Shown here one piece after another: positions 24,250 through 36,439 of a stretch of 64,000 nt of DNA. A program made the translations under genes and the position numbers. The notes below the pieces were generated by a model. It saw only the letters and a program-made list of their open reading frames with translations, had not been told where the DNA came from and searched no databases. The DNA is from Gymnopilus junonius. Lineage: Eukaryota; Basidiomycota; Agaricomycetes; Agaricales; Galerinaceae. The number at the start of each line of letters is the position of its first letter. Position 1 is the first letter of the stretch. The DNA lies in assembly GCA_015501075.1 (NCBI GenBank), contig JADNYJ010000132.1:52368-116367 (forward strand), read 5' to 3'.

Positions 24250-27110
24250 AGAGGTATTTTCGCCTTGTCAAAAGTTGCTTGTAACTGCTGCCTGGACGGA
24301 GTCAAATACGTCACGCATGCTGCATACTTGTTTAGCGCAAAGTATAACATGAGTACTGAGTGCCTTACTGACTCGTCAAGCTTGGGACATCTCACGTCCC
24401 AAATCAGATGCTCACGCACTTAAAGAATATCTCACCGACAGATTGGGCGAAATAGTGAAATGTCCGTTGATTTCCCAGTGTCAATGTCAATGTCTTGTCA
24501 TTGAACGTCTCACTTTAGAAAATAATTCAACTACACGCAGCATGGATAATGGGTACACTGTACCACTGGAAGTATCTTGAACAACAGAATAAAGGATCAG
24601 AAGATTCAGTTCAAAAGAAAAAAACCTTCCTAATTTTCCCCGTTTCACCTCAACCCGTAGCCAGCGGGTCGTATTTGTAATACTGTATCCATATATAACG
24701 CTGCTTCTTTTTCTCTAGAAAGGCTTTTCTTTCACCCAACGGTCTCTGTGAAAGGGCTAGAAGGTGAAGAAGTTGTACTTTATACTTAGCCTACATCACA
24801 ATCATTGAGAGTCAATTTGAGACTGGCACCCTTGATGTTCGGCATCTCTACGCAATGGAGGTACCGATATTACATCTGTCTGAAGTTCTCTTGAGGGATC
24901 AGAATCACCTTTTATTAGCCATAGTACGCTTCCAATGATACCTCTGAATCACAGCTGACCTTGACTATGATGGTTGAGAGTCGCCGCCTCACTTAAGGGT
25001 TGACAGGTGCTGGCCTCTACTTCAGTGACACGTACGATGTCAGACAGGCACATAGGATTGAACGACCTCAATGATGCCGCAGGAAATAAATGTTTAGTTC
25101 CGATGATCCTGGATTACTAAAGCCAGTGTCCAGAGTACACGGCCATCTATCCCATGACATGTGTTGCAACAGTACCAGCCCATTGCCCAACAGGATACGT
25201 TGAGTTCGGATGAAGGACGACAGATGATCGATGAAACCTCATGGCGGAATATAAGGCAAAAAGTGGGGCCTTCAGCCAATCAGAGACCCGGTAGGCTCCA
25301 TTTTTTCGTTTGAACGGAATTTGCAAATAACCTCTAATCATCGATTGGTGACGCAGTGGGAAATCCAAGTGCCCAGATTGACCATTTCATGGATCGTGGA
25401 GATTCGGAAGATGGGGCTGGGAATTTCATCGAAGCTCAGTTGCTTACTTGGAGACCGTGCGATAAAAAAGAACGCTGCACCAAATCCAACGCCGACCTTG
25501 ATGGAAGACGAACGACCATTTTTAAAACGAACTCTAATGACTTCCAATTAAAAGGATAGCATCATCATCAAATTCTGGACGTCTGAGCCTTCCACCCCTT
25601 TCTACTCGATCTCAATGGATCCGGTACCACCTATCCCTGCAGATGTGGCAAGGACGTGAGTCTGCGTATGCTGAATTCGAAGACAGACTGATCACCACTT
25701 GCCCTCGTAGTGTTGGCCCGCTGGTGAGCCTAAAGAATTGAATTCAAAGCCCTCACCAATCCAAAGCTGGGTAGCTTTTAGCATATCTACTTCATTGGGG
25801 TCTGTTTGGGTCTCTCTCCACGCAAGTCTGTGAGTCACCTACGTAGAACGTCAAATATCAGTCTCCCCTGATCAGGCTCGGTGATTTTTAGATCTCTACT
25901 TTCTGGCTTTCCCAAACGATCCTCGATGGACGCAAATGCTAGTCTATGGACTGTACATCGCCGAGTTCATACAAACCGTCCTCCTTACGCAAGCTGCGTT
26001 TTCCTCCTTCGCCGAGGGTTTTGGAAATTTGAACGCTATCAACGAAGAGGGAAATTTGTGGTTTTCAGTCCCTATCATGAGCTCTGCAAGTGCGTTCTAT
26101 TGATTCTCGAAACACAGCATTACTCTAATTCATCCCCATTATTGAAGTCGCCTCTGTGGTACAGGTTTTCTATGCATATCGCATACGAATCTTGGCGCAG
26201 TCCAATATAGTACCTAGCATCATCGTTTTGGTAAGGCATCTTCCGTTTTAGATCTGTCAAAGACTCTAAACATGATCCCAGTTGTCTTTCATTCAGCTCA
26301 GCGGAGGGATCGCAACTGGAATCATAGCTCACCAATCCAGGGTATTCACGCAGTTCTTGGGCACAAAGGTGTACATCGCAACTGGGGTAAGTTGGTTTTC
26401 TCAGTATACATATCCATAAAATAATCCTCCGTGTAGCTCTGGAACGGTGGGAGTGCCTTATGCGACGTGATCATTGCAGCAGGCATGACATACTATGCGA
26501 GTCGTTTCCTCTCTTTGGATGGTTCCCTGGGATCTCACTATAATCACCTTCCATCAGTTATCACAGAAGAGGACTTCGTGGAAACAGACCAGAAAGGTAG
26601 TCCAGAAACTCATCCGCCTGGTCATTGAAACCGGAACCTTGACAGGCAAGCCCACGTTCTCGCATGCGTATTTATATCAGGGTATCTAAATCAACAACAC
26701 CGCGCCGCAGCTACAATCGCCATTATCAACCTCATCCTATCCCTCCTTCCGGGAAAGCCAACCTATTTCCAAACGACATCCGGAATCCTAGGAAAGATGT
26801 ATTCGACGACTATGATGGTAGTATTTAACAGCCGCACAAAGATCGTCGGAAGCGAAAGTTCGAAAGAGTACATGTCCGATGGTGATGCGGTGCGGAGCGC
26901 CAACCCAGATCCTGGTCTTAACGGGTTCGGGCGGGTCCTCATTACACAGGAGCAGTACACTTACCCATTGGATGACTGGACTGCAACGGTGAGTAATTTT
27001 TTTATCTGGGACTAGAATGAAATAACTAAGCAAGGGATGGCAGAACAAGAAGGCGGAGGAAGCTAGCGCACCTAGTGGTGCATAGTGTCGAAGCATGTTT
27101 GACTATTTAT
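24250..27110 (+). repeat. Segment duplicated in inverted orientation at 53.2-55.8 kb
   Basis: Matches on the opposite strand include GCCTTGTCAAAAGTTGCTTG (here about 24265, there about 55797), GATGATCCTGGATTA...GTCCAGAGTACACGG (25100-25142 against about 55090-55135), the whole DUF6534 gene, and the tail up to GTCGAAGCATGTTTGAC (27088). The two arms are about 26 kb apart. Confidence 0.75.
25615..27066 (+). CDS. DUF6534-family seven-helix membrane protein (copy 1)
   Basis: Predicted 313-residue protein from ten exons: 25615-25655, 25711-25723, 25775-25829, 25892-26089, 26148-26230, 26297-26386, 26437-26496, 26558-26645, 26711-26988 and 27031-27066. The sequence follows the DUF6534 pattern of Agaricomycetes. 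It has VGPLLLAYLLHWGLFG near residue 14, FLAFPNDPRW near 40, WFSVPIMSS near 97, FYAYRIRIL, then SGGIATGIIA, WNGGSALCDVIIAAGMTYY, ETGTLT and GKMYSTTMMVVFNSR. Hydrophobic stretches between these fit several membrane helices. Function of the family is unknown. Exon 2 is only 13 nt. Intron 7 (26497-26557) and intron 8 (26646-26710) begin with GC instead of GT; the latter is shared with copy 2. The last small exon is the least certain. Confidence 0.75.
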
Positions 27111-27719
27111 CGATGTTGTATTATTGAGACAATCAAAGATCAGCAAAACAAATGTAGGAATAAAAGCCTTCAAGTCCCCTAAATGTCGTCCAGCTCGCGT
27201 TTTCTATATTTCTCTTCAGTACGCAAACCAATCTCCTGAACCATCGTACTCAGCGCGATTGATCAAATTTTGACCAGGTCCTTGCCGGGCTTGCTCCGAA
27301 TCGACAATCTACTGTTCCAGAGAAAAGATACGCAAGAGAGAAGGCAAAAGTGATGGGTAGTACGATTCTTCGGATTCGAATTCGAAGGCGTTCCACTTCA
27401 AACAGTGTTCTAAGTAGTTGAGTCAACTTGAAGAACAAGAACAAGAACAAGAAGAGAAGGGGGAGGAGGAGGAATGGAATATCTGGCATGTTAATATCCA
27501 ATTGCTAGTATATTATCATTCAACATGGAAGGGATGTCGAGTTCGAGTCGAGTTCAAACGGAGTGGGTGCACAAACGAATACGGACCATGCGTGACGTAT
27601 ATACGCAGTAAAGATAGATATGGGTATTTCAGCGTTTCAGTACCGAATAAGGTCAGATCTGGGTGGAAGTCTACAGGAGCATAAAGTTGGAGAGATGAGC
27701 AAGAGATACTTAAGAGTCA
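27111..27719. other. No gene recognised
   Basis: Contains a short GAACAA/GAGGAG simple repeat near 27430-27475. No supported gene. Confidence 0.4.
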
Positions 27720-29560
27720 CTTCAGGGATGTGGGAGAGCGGGAGCCAAGCGGGAGCTGACCTTAACCCTAAACGACTCCAGGGCGGGATCTTGTCGGGTG
27801 AAAAATATCGCCCCTCTTTCCTTCTACTAGTACTACGCCTTTTACACCCACTTATTCCAGCAGCTACGCCTCTCTAGACCGATTTCGAAAGGCTAGCGCT
27901 AATTACCGTCACCGCCAGATTCGAATTGAACCTCGCTACGGTGGTCACGCACACCCCGAGCCGGAGTTTCGAGCTTGATTGGACGTCCAGCTGGACGAAC
28001 CGGACCCGCCCTCATGAAATGCGTTTATCAGCTCGGCTTGGATTCACTAGGCCGTGGGCCTGACTCATAGGGTCGATGAACATGGAGTTACGCTGTCCAG
28101 CTCAGCAAACTGCTTATTACGCCCACCTCATCCTCCGAGTTCGTCTGTTCTCTGTGTCCTCTGGTTCTTCCTGCTAACGTGTTTGTAGGTTCGCGGTCGC
28201 CTATGCTGCTATATATAGTGTTAATATGCTGCTGTGTTCTGCAGCTTCAAACCATCGGTTCATCCAGTAATCCATTGGCACTGCAGCCATACCACCGCCC
28301 ATATACGTAGTCCATCCGTCCTGGCATGCTCCTTCATTAACTCAGTTTGGCGGGTCAAGGTGTCCCCCACCACCCTTTTTATGACTCTGAATATTTCTGG
28401 CGCGATAAAGAAGAGATACGGCAAACAGATGAACGTTAACATTGAGGCCCTGACGATCAAATTGATATTGCCTCTAGGAAAGCTGCACAAGGAGAAAACG
28501 AGGTCATTCCAGCCTGTTCCTCAACCTCGACCAGCGGCGCGCTTCCTTCCTCACTGCCTGCTTTACCTTTTCCCCACCCTATTCAGCTTTTGATAAAGCT
28601 CAAGATTCTCTTCACATTCCTTGACATTCCTCGACTTCCACATTCACCATCACCGCAACGTCATCATGAACATTTCTTATCTCAATATCAATGTCCGAAA
28701 ATTGGGACCACGTCCCCAATTACTCACTCCCGCACCCCAGCCATCGCCTGTACGACCCCAGCTCTTGTTTGAACCACATGGGCCCAGGCGAATTTTCACT
28801 GCATGCCTTCTCGCGTCCTCATTCAAATATTCACCCATGACGACGAAGCATGTCCCATCAGCTTCTCCAGACCTGCCTGCCGCTCTTCGGTTACTCAGCG
28901 TCACAGTTGGATGTTTAACTCCCCGACCCCCTCAACCCAAGCAGCACCTACACAAGCGGCGGAGGCAGAAGGAAAAGGCTGACTAGTCCCTTGCGCAAGG
29001 AGGAGTTGGACCTGAGGGCGGAGTTAGTATGGTACATGGTCGTACCCGTTTGTGATGCCGTTGCAGTCATTTGTCGCTGCCTGCTGTGATAACGTGGTGA
29101 GTTGAGCGTGGTGGTGAGTTGAGCATGGTCCTGCCAGGAGCGAGGAGAGCAGGGACCCCACGGCTTTGTCGGGTGCATTCTCTGCCTCCGGCGTGGACGA
29201 CGTAGGGACATGTGGTGAACCGTGAACTGGCAGTGTTCGCCTTGTTCGCCTTGTTCACCATGAAATGCCTCAAGGTCAAGATCAAAGTCAAGGTCGAGGT
29301 TCAATGTTCAGGCTCCAAATTCAAGCTCTAGCCCACGAAGAAATGGGGTGAATTAAAGTGAGCTGTGCGGGTGAAGCGTGAGTGCAGGGAGACTATTCTT
29401 CTTGCCCAATTTCCTTCTTCACTCTACTTTCTTCGTTCTCTTTCTCCTATTTTCTTCTTCCTACCTGTTCTTTCTACCACATCTCTTTTTATGACATGGC
29501 ATGGTACTAACGAAGCATTCCCTTTTTTTACTCATTTTAATCTAGGACGAGCATTAACGC
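27720..29560 (+). repeat. Repeat block 6
   Basis: The lead reads AGCGGGAGCTGACCTTAACC near 27748, followed by a GC-rich GGGCGGGATC motif. From about 27960 a middle part contains GGACGAACCGGACCC and ATGCGTTTATCAGCTCGGC. These motifs recur on the minus strand at about 57.5-57.9 kb and, weaker, at 51.5-51.9 kb. A pyrimidine tract with TGGCATGGTACTAACG near 29500 resembles the ends of blocks 2 and 3. The 0.52-kb unit core was not found here. Confidence 0.45.
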
Positions 29561-30197
29561 CAGCGCCATTGACAGAAAACATACATAACGCTCCAAGGAT
29601 CACTAAGACCCCGCTTCTTCCCCAACTCCGACTCCTGTCACTTGGAATCAGTGTTGCATACTCACTGCGGCGTCTACTTATCCTTGCTATGCAGCACAAT
29701 CCCACCCCAAATGGCCTGGCCATTGTAATATAAATCACAGCGGTGTCGCCATTGAGCAGGTACTTGAAACGATTTTATGTGGGTTTCAGAATCCAATCCA
29801 CCCAGACTTCTCTCGGGATCCGCGCAGTCCGATGGATCACGTGCTGGCTCAAATGGGTGTGAGCCGACCTGGACTGCTAAGCGACCGCTTACCATCAACG
29901 GTCCCTGTGCCGGTCACAGCCGCTATTTGTTTGGCTCTCAAGCCGTCGCCTCCCGTTGCCCTTCCGCCTCGTTTTCCAGCGCTAACGTTGTCTCATCTCC
30001 AGCTCCGTCCCCCTAACCGTCCCCTGAGCCTCCTCGATGCGAACGGGCGTCTGTTGGGCTTTCCCTTTTGGGGAAATGAGCCCCCTATCGACCCCGATCG
30101 CGTCCTGGTCGGTTTCACCACGCTGGCAGGTGCTTTCGTCATCGCGTTTGCCCTCTTGTTCCTCGCCTCTCGACGTCGCCCAACCTCAAAGCCCAAG

Positions 30198-31896
30198 ATG
30201 AGCACTGAGTGCAGCCCTGGAGGCAGTCAACCCAGGCTTCCTTTCCCGAGTGGAAAGGAGGAGAGCCCGAACAGTACATCGTTGTGTGAGTGACATTTTT
30301 TCTCCTTCCTGTTCTTGTTACTGATCTTCGGCTCTTGTTTTCTCTTGCAGAAACACTGACCTGTCCAAGGACAGGTTGAAGGAGCTCTGCAGGAGCTTTG
30401 GCCTCCCGCACTCTGGCAACAAGATCGCTCTGGATGGCCGGCTCAGGAACTTTAGCAATGACAGGGACAAATGGGCACAAGTGTAAGTTTCTTGTCGTGT
30501 CAATAAACTTTCGATTGCTCTCACTGACGTCTTTTCATTTTGATTAATTTCTAGCATGAATGTGGCATCTCGTCCGATGCATCGAGGCCCCAAAACAAAG
30601 TCAGGCAAGCCTGGGAGAGCAAAGACGGAGAAGGAGTCGACTCGCAGGGCAAACGAGGTCTTCACCACCCGTCCAGGGGCACCTGTCCCGCACCTACCCT
30701 ACACGCTTCCAACCCCGGCCAAGCCTCCAACTGCTGCGGAGCACAAAGCCAGGCTTGAATGGGTACGTGACATTTACATAACATTGATTAACGTTCATTT
30801 CCTGATAACCAACTTAGGCTCGAGCCATCACCACTGCTCACCCTTACGTGCCCGAGAGGCACGCGCTCAAGAAACCCACCAGAGGAGGTCCAGGACCCCA
30901 AACCGATGGTATGTATCTGTGTTATGTGCCATTGTTCGTCAACTGACAGATCAATCCTGCGATAGGTGTTCGAGCATCCTGAGAACGTATCCAGCCTGCC
31001 CAACCCAGTCCAGGAGCATCCGGAGCGCAGTGCTCAGCTAGCGCAGCTTCTGGCGCTCTGGTCCAGCCTCACCAACCCCGCTCAGTCCCCAACTACTACC
31101 AACACAATCCCCATCCCTCAGTCCACCCCCACCAACTCAATTCCTATCTCCCATCCATCACCCCCATGTGGCTCGAGTCCACCTCCCATGCCGGCTGTGA
31201 CTCCGGTTGCAACTGAAGCCGTCCTTGCGGTGGGTACACCTTCAACAACCGCCTCAACGGCCCCTGCTCCCACCAGAACCATCACCATTGCTCACGGGAA
31301 GACCGTTGAGTTTACAGAGCGTGATGTCAGTCCACCACCTGCTCTGTCTTTTGTGGAGGACCTTCCCAGATTGAACCGGATGTGGGATGACACCTCAGTG
31401 CATTGGGGCGGAGAGTCGCACTCGTCATCAAAGGTGTCCCCATCCCGATCATCTATTGGAAGCAGGTATACACACAGCGGCTATCAGGCCCTTTGTGGAT
31501 GCCAGGGCAATGGAGCCTGATCAAAGGCAGTTGGGCGGAATGGGAGGTAAGCTTGCTTTATTCTTAAGTCAATGGTCTCTAACTCAATCTATTACATCCT
31601 TTTTTTAGCTTGTTATAAACAATTGGAGGGAGTATCCCACAGAGGAGGCCTTTTGGAGGAGGTTCTCAGAGTCCTCGGGCAAGAGACTCTCGTACACCAA
31701 CATTGTCAAGACAATGAAGGAGGATCGTCGACAGGCCGACGCTCGTTTAGCTGGTATAGCGAAATCAACCTACACTGACAACTTCAATGAGGTGTTCGGA
31801 TATAAGAACGGGAAGGAGTATGTCCTCAAGAAGGATCATGACATTGCAAAGCGCTATATTAGTCTCCAACAGCAAGGTTCTGTTCACAATGCTTAA
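30198..31896 (+). pseudogene. SAP-domain protein, partner gene of a Crypton-like element (decayed)
   Basis: Spliced exons near 30198-30289, 30351-30482, 30555-30762, 30818-30910, 30966-31541 and 31610-31896. Exon 2 encodes a SAP-type DNA-binding motif (LSKDRLKELCRSFGLPHSGNK...LDGRL). Later exons match a protein common in basidiomycete genomes: MWDDTSVHW, then KGVPIPIIYWKQ, WSLIKGSWAEW, and a C-terminal EAFWRRFSESSGKRLSYTNIVK block ending at TAA 31896. Two breaks are seen. Exon 4 cannot be joined to exon 5 in the conserved frame. One base is missing near 31413, between MWDDTSVHWGGES and ALVIKG. The start is uncertain (ATG 30198, or further upstream at 29832, where the frame would add a hydrophobic segment). 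It points at the recombinase gene, 3' ends 162 bp apart. Confidence 0.55.
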
Positions 31897-32057
31897 ATCT
31901 TGTAGTCTACATCTCTCTACATCTCTTACTTTACTTAGCTTTAATTCATCCCTCATACATTGCTTACTGTCATTACTATTGTTCAAAATTGGATCATATC
32001 TCATATATTAGCTTAAAATGATGTAATTCGAAGATAATACAAAAGAGAACCATCTAC

Positions 32058-33867
32058 CTAATAGGCGCAATGGCAAGATCTCTTACACACATGACATAGT
32101 ATGCTAGGTTTTGGGTCAGGGTCCAGAAAATTGTCCCTACTCTCCTCAGGCTCATCATTCCATGAAATGAGATACTTGACAATAGTCATACTTGAAAATT
32201 CAGTGCTCCAGCCCCCCCACTCACATATCCGGCGAAGTTTCCATCGACGCATTGACGCAAAGTACTGACAGCCGCCTCGCCGGAACGAGTGGGTGCCATA
32301 AGGTGAGGGTTCAACCTGAATGTCGACAAGGTTGTTTCTGAACGATTCAAGAAATTGTTCAGATGTCTAGATGATCAATTGACTGCATGAGTAATAGGGT
32401 ACTTTATCAGGCGCAAGAAGATCAACTCACCATAGCCGCATCTTTATCCTGCACGCGATCGCCAGCAGCCCTTCGTCGAAATATATACCCGGACGTAATT
32501 TCAGAAGCGTCGATCCACGCTGCCATCGCACGTACTGGGCAAAGGTGGGCCTCGTGTTCTGACAGCATAGGTATTGGAAAGGGTTTGATCTCTGTTCACA
32601 TGTAAAGTTAGCAAGCTTAAAGAGTGGATAAAGGATTACTGACCCCCGAACTGGTGAGTCTTGCGGAATGGGAGAGTCAACACCATCTTCTTGTTCTGAA
32701 GTTGGATGTCGATGTTTCCCATCTTATTTTCAGGACCTCGTCTACATGCAGTAGACACACAAAGGCAAGCGTGTAAATTGCTTGCAGCTCGAGTCGATGG
32801 CGAGGCCGGCCCAGGAATGGAAACTTGGAGAAGGAGCACCTTCCAAGGTGCCGAGAGACCGGTGCCAGCCTTCAGGATCGTTATTGAAGTGATAAAGTTC
32901 CTCCAAAATTGCCTGAACATGTTGATCAGCTTTATGCAAACACACTTGTCTCTAAATATACTGACCGGGGTGATAGCTCGTGCGCTCGTGGCGGTTTCAC
33001 CAGCCTGAACCTAAATAAAGGGCTAAAGTCAATATGAATTCAATGAATAAGATAAATGATCCAAACTTACTTTACGGCGTCGAAGGCTTAGCATATATGT
33101 AGCCACCTTTTCAGATATTGATGGATTGCCTTTCGTACGGGTCCTGCCCTGCTTTGTGTTTTGTCTCCATGCCTGGGAGCCAAGACCCAGAACACGCCCA
33201 AAATAGTGCGTCATGCTGGCACGCATCTTTTGGGCATGCCCATATGATGCCCGAAGACGGGTTACTGGCTTGCCGTCGAGACCCATCATGTCGCAACTGG
33301 TATGGAAATAATATGATACATGAGAGAAAAGAAGAGGATGAAGGAAGGGAACTTACGAATCCATTATCCATGCTACAATCATCTGGTCGGAGTCCGGCAA
33401 AGGCGTAGACGAGAGGAACTCATCTGGGTCAGAAATCAGGTTGTTTGCCATCAGAAATTCGGCGCAGGCGGACGCGAGTCTACGCATGGGTTTGTGAGCA
33501 TATTAACCACGAGATCAAACCAATTTACTCACCTCAAGTACTCATTGTGAGTTTTGTCTGTGACACCTTTCGAAGCTTCCTTCATGGAGGATTTCCACTC
33601 CGATGGCATCCCGCCAGTGTGATCGTCATCGATATCCATAGGCCCGCCCTTGGAAAGATCATTATCATCATCATTGTCATCTTCCTCTTCGTCGCTGTCA
33701 TTGTCCTCATTCTCGTCGAAAAGGGTGGACTTGCTGGGAAGAGTAGCCTGTTCTTCCTCCAGGTCGGCTACAATATCATCTCGGAACGTGCGAGAAGCCG
33801 CAGCTTCGACGAGGACTGATGTCAGCCCAGGGAGGTCGGCTGCGCGAATGTTGATGGGCTGGGACAT
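32058..33867 (-). pseudogene. Crypton-type tyrosine recombinase (inactivated)
   Basis: Starts at ATG 33867 with an acidic N-terminal region (DENEDNDSDEEEDDNDDDND). Then come a core-binding region (YGHAQKMRASMTHYFGR, GNPSISEKVATYMLSLRRRK, SARAITP) and the catalytic domain. The second catalytic segment has THSFRRG, the H-x-x-R motif. The likely nucleophile is the Tyr of TIVKYLISWND. At the first catalytic Arg position, where Cre has LLRIAEI, this protein reads LLHVDEV, so the Arg is replaced by His. Near 32717 one base is missing between KIRWE and NIDIQL, which shifts the frame. About eight short introns keep phase elsewhere. The end at TAG 32058 is natural. I read it as a recently dead integrase-like gene. 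Confidence 0.65.
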
Positions 33868-33945
33868 TGTGATGGTAGTACAAGTTGTGGTGGTTGTGGT
33901 GGCATTGGGAAGGAGGAGGAAGGGTTTTTAAGTCTGTTTTCGATG

Positions 33946-34239
33946 TCAGCCGCACTCAATTGTTGTGGTAAGAAAGGGTCGACATACATAATCGAGCCCC
34001 CATCCGTGGTGGGCCATACTCGAGGAGGAATCAAGGAATTCGTAAAATACCTATGTACATGAAAGGGTCATAAATACAGTGAAGCGACACAAAGAGCCGT
34101 CTTAACTTACTAAATCTGCCTGCATGTCACCATGCTGCGAGACGCATCGCAATTCCATTTGCGACGCGTCAAAAGTCTTCAAGAATGACGCTTTGGCGTT
34201 ACTGCATTTTCTGAATATAATTTTAGTGGCAGAGTGCAT
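33946..34239 (-). CDS. Small predicted protein, unknown
   Basis: Two exons (34111-34239 and 33946-34050) join in phase to give 77 residues, from MHSATKIIFRKC to LTTTIECG. Borders are gtaagt and acatag. No family is recognised and there is no paralogue in the window. It lies just upstream of the recombinase gene on the same strand and could be part of that element or a chance frame. Confidence 0.25.
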
Positions 34240-36430
34240 TCGAAGTTGACAGAGGTTGAGTTGCTGGGTGCATTCGAGGCGGACGTAATTTGGGTTGCTG
34301 GGTGCACGCGATGTGGAGAGAGGTGAGGGGAAAGCTTGAGAAAGTTGTTTAGAATCAACAAATCGCGTGGGATGGGGAGCGAACCTTGCTTACCCGTGGT
34401 GTGCCTGTGTGAATAGCTGCAGGACTGTTGTTGATGCGAAGGACTGTGGCTTATCAGCCTTGGGACTGTGAGTTATCAGGCATAATCAAAGCCGATAAGA
34501 TGATCTTGCCCTTTGGACTGTTGGTGGAGGCCATCGCTAGAACTTCGTAGATTGATCGTGGGCCAAAGAACCAGGGAAACTCGACAGTCGCGACTTGCAG
34601 ACCTGAAAAACGGCCGGGATCTGTGACAAGTGTATGATGGCGTGCTCGACTCGAGCCCTGGTTCATTTTCTTAGGTGATCCATCGGCTCATAGAAGCTTA
34701 CCTACCCAACACGTAACATAATGAGCTCGGAACTTGCAGGTGTAAGGGTTATCAACAATGAAATGCATTCTAGAAACATAAATACTTGCAATGAGGTCTC
34801 CTCTATAAATCACCCAACATCCAACCAATCCTCCTTGTCTATCTCATCCCATTTTGACGTCTACTCCTTCACCTCCCAAATAATGCCCGCAGTCGTCACC
34901 CACCAAAGCTCCTTGCCTACTTTCGGATCAGCTCTGCCAGTTCTTACCGAGATGAAATCACACCCACCCAATGCGGTCACTCGTGCTCCAAGCTCCTGGT
35001 GAGTCCTCCATAACTCTTGAAGAGGAGATATGAGCAGCAGGCGTTGCTGGCGCCTTTTTCTCCAAGTGTTGGGCCTCTTGACGCATCCATTCCATGGAGG
35101 GGCAGTCGACATGATGCTGGAGATGCATCCCCGACGCGATTCGTCGTTCTCGGGTGTTCTTCGGACTTGAGGTGGCTCGTGGGCTGGTTTATCGGTTGGG
35201 TTTCAGCTCCTGGGCATGCCAGTGGTTCGTTTGATGCTCTGCAGGGCTCGACAAACCAGCAGAGTCGAGCCCACCATGAGGTATGAGGGAGAGGTCGTCG
35301 GCTGCGCGGCCGGTTCGTTGCTTACGCAGCATCACGCTGTGACGCCCCTAAACGGGACTGTGATTCTCGTCGGTCGCAGCTTTACTTCCCATGATGCGTG
35401 TACTCTAGGATATGGACCTCCTTCGTTGTCGCCTCTCCAGTAGTTGTAATTTTTTTGCGGATCGTTCTAGGACTTCAACCTTATCGCCTCCGTCTTGGCC
35501 TGCGACTCACATGTCGTACAGGACACGCCTCACTGCTTTTGAGTCTCAGTCCGAGCCCCAAGCATACTCGCCCGCCCACTCGTTTACTCGATGAAACGTT
35601 GAGGATTGAAGTAAAACTCCCGCCTCCTCCTCCCTCTCTCCTCCTTCCAGTGCGTACTGCAAACTTCGCGCACCATGTACATGAATAAAGCACAGACCGA
35701 GGACGGGCTACAAGAGGCCTTTTTACCAGGTGCAGCTGACCCCGGGTTCAGCCGCTGCTGTTTTGGGGTGGGATTATCTATGGCGTTGGAATGCGCGAGT
35801 CAATGTCCCTGGGAGTTGAAGGTGTGAGTAAAGCGGAGCGGGGGGAAAGGCGATGAAGATTATCAGCCAGTTAGTCGTGATGGCGGTTGAAAGTGATCAC
35901 AGCTGCTTTTTCCATTGTCATCACCGGCGTCAACAGGCTTTTGTTGATCACTGACCCGAGCCTTGAATTCGAACTCTCCGCCACGTTAGTCTTTTCTACC
36001 GAATTCACCGTCAACGCCAGCACCAAACCCTGATGACTCTCCCAGCAACTTTATCGACCTTGGGATTAAATGCGCGGTCGTCAAGCTCACGCAGGAGATG
36101 CCCAACTGGACAAACTCTCCCACTTTCTACCTGCTCCATAATCTTCGGCACAGTGCCGGTACATTGTCATATAAGTACATGACATCTTTAACGTCGGAGA
36201 TTGGAGTGGATTTTTACGTGGCTCTGATCGCGTCATTCTCGACACACGCATAAACTGGTGGTATTCAAGGTGGCGTATGGATGTACGTAGCGGGTGGGAT
36301 CAGGTATTGATATGAAGTAAGTCCCTTGCTGGTTCTTCTTTTTTGCCTCACACCAACCTCGTCTTCACAAGGTCACTGAACGTTTAACGTTACTATCACT
36401 GGAGAATTCGCAGGTCCTCCAAACAATTGT
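34240..36430. other. No gene recognised
   Basis: A short direct repeat (TTGCTGGGTGCA, twice within 34259-34310) is present. Overlapping frames around 34720-35690 show no known domain. Confidence 0.35.
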
Positions 36431-36439
36431 GGGTTATAA

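Larger units (their letters stand above)
30198..33867. mobile_element. Decayed Crypton-like two-gene mobile element
   Basis: A SAP-domain gene (plus) and a tyrosine-recombinase gene (minus) meet tail to tail. Both families recur as transposon-like genes in basidiomycetes. Cryptons move by a tyrosine recombinase and lack terminal inverted repeats, so the ends cannot be fixed by eye. The limits given are those of the two genes. Both genes carry frame breaks. Confidence 0.5.

Noticed and set aside
27758..27771. CCTTAACCCTAA, resembling telomere repeat
   Set aside because: Only about two telomere-like units occur, as part of a dispersed repeat lead (also at 51842 and 57858). No array is present, so this is not an internal telomere.
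28621..28986. 121-codon plus-strand frame
   Set aside because: No domain, lies in repeat block 6, and a competing minus-strand frame of similar quality exists.
29832..30293. Open frame with a hydrophobic segment before the SAP exon
   Set aside because: It is in phase with the SAP exon but has unusual composition. I could not decide whether it is the true N-terminus, so the model starts at ATG 30198.
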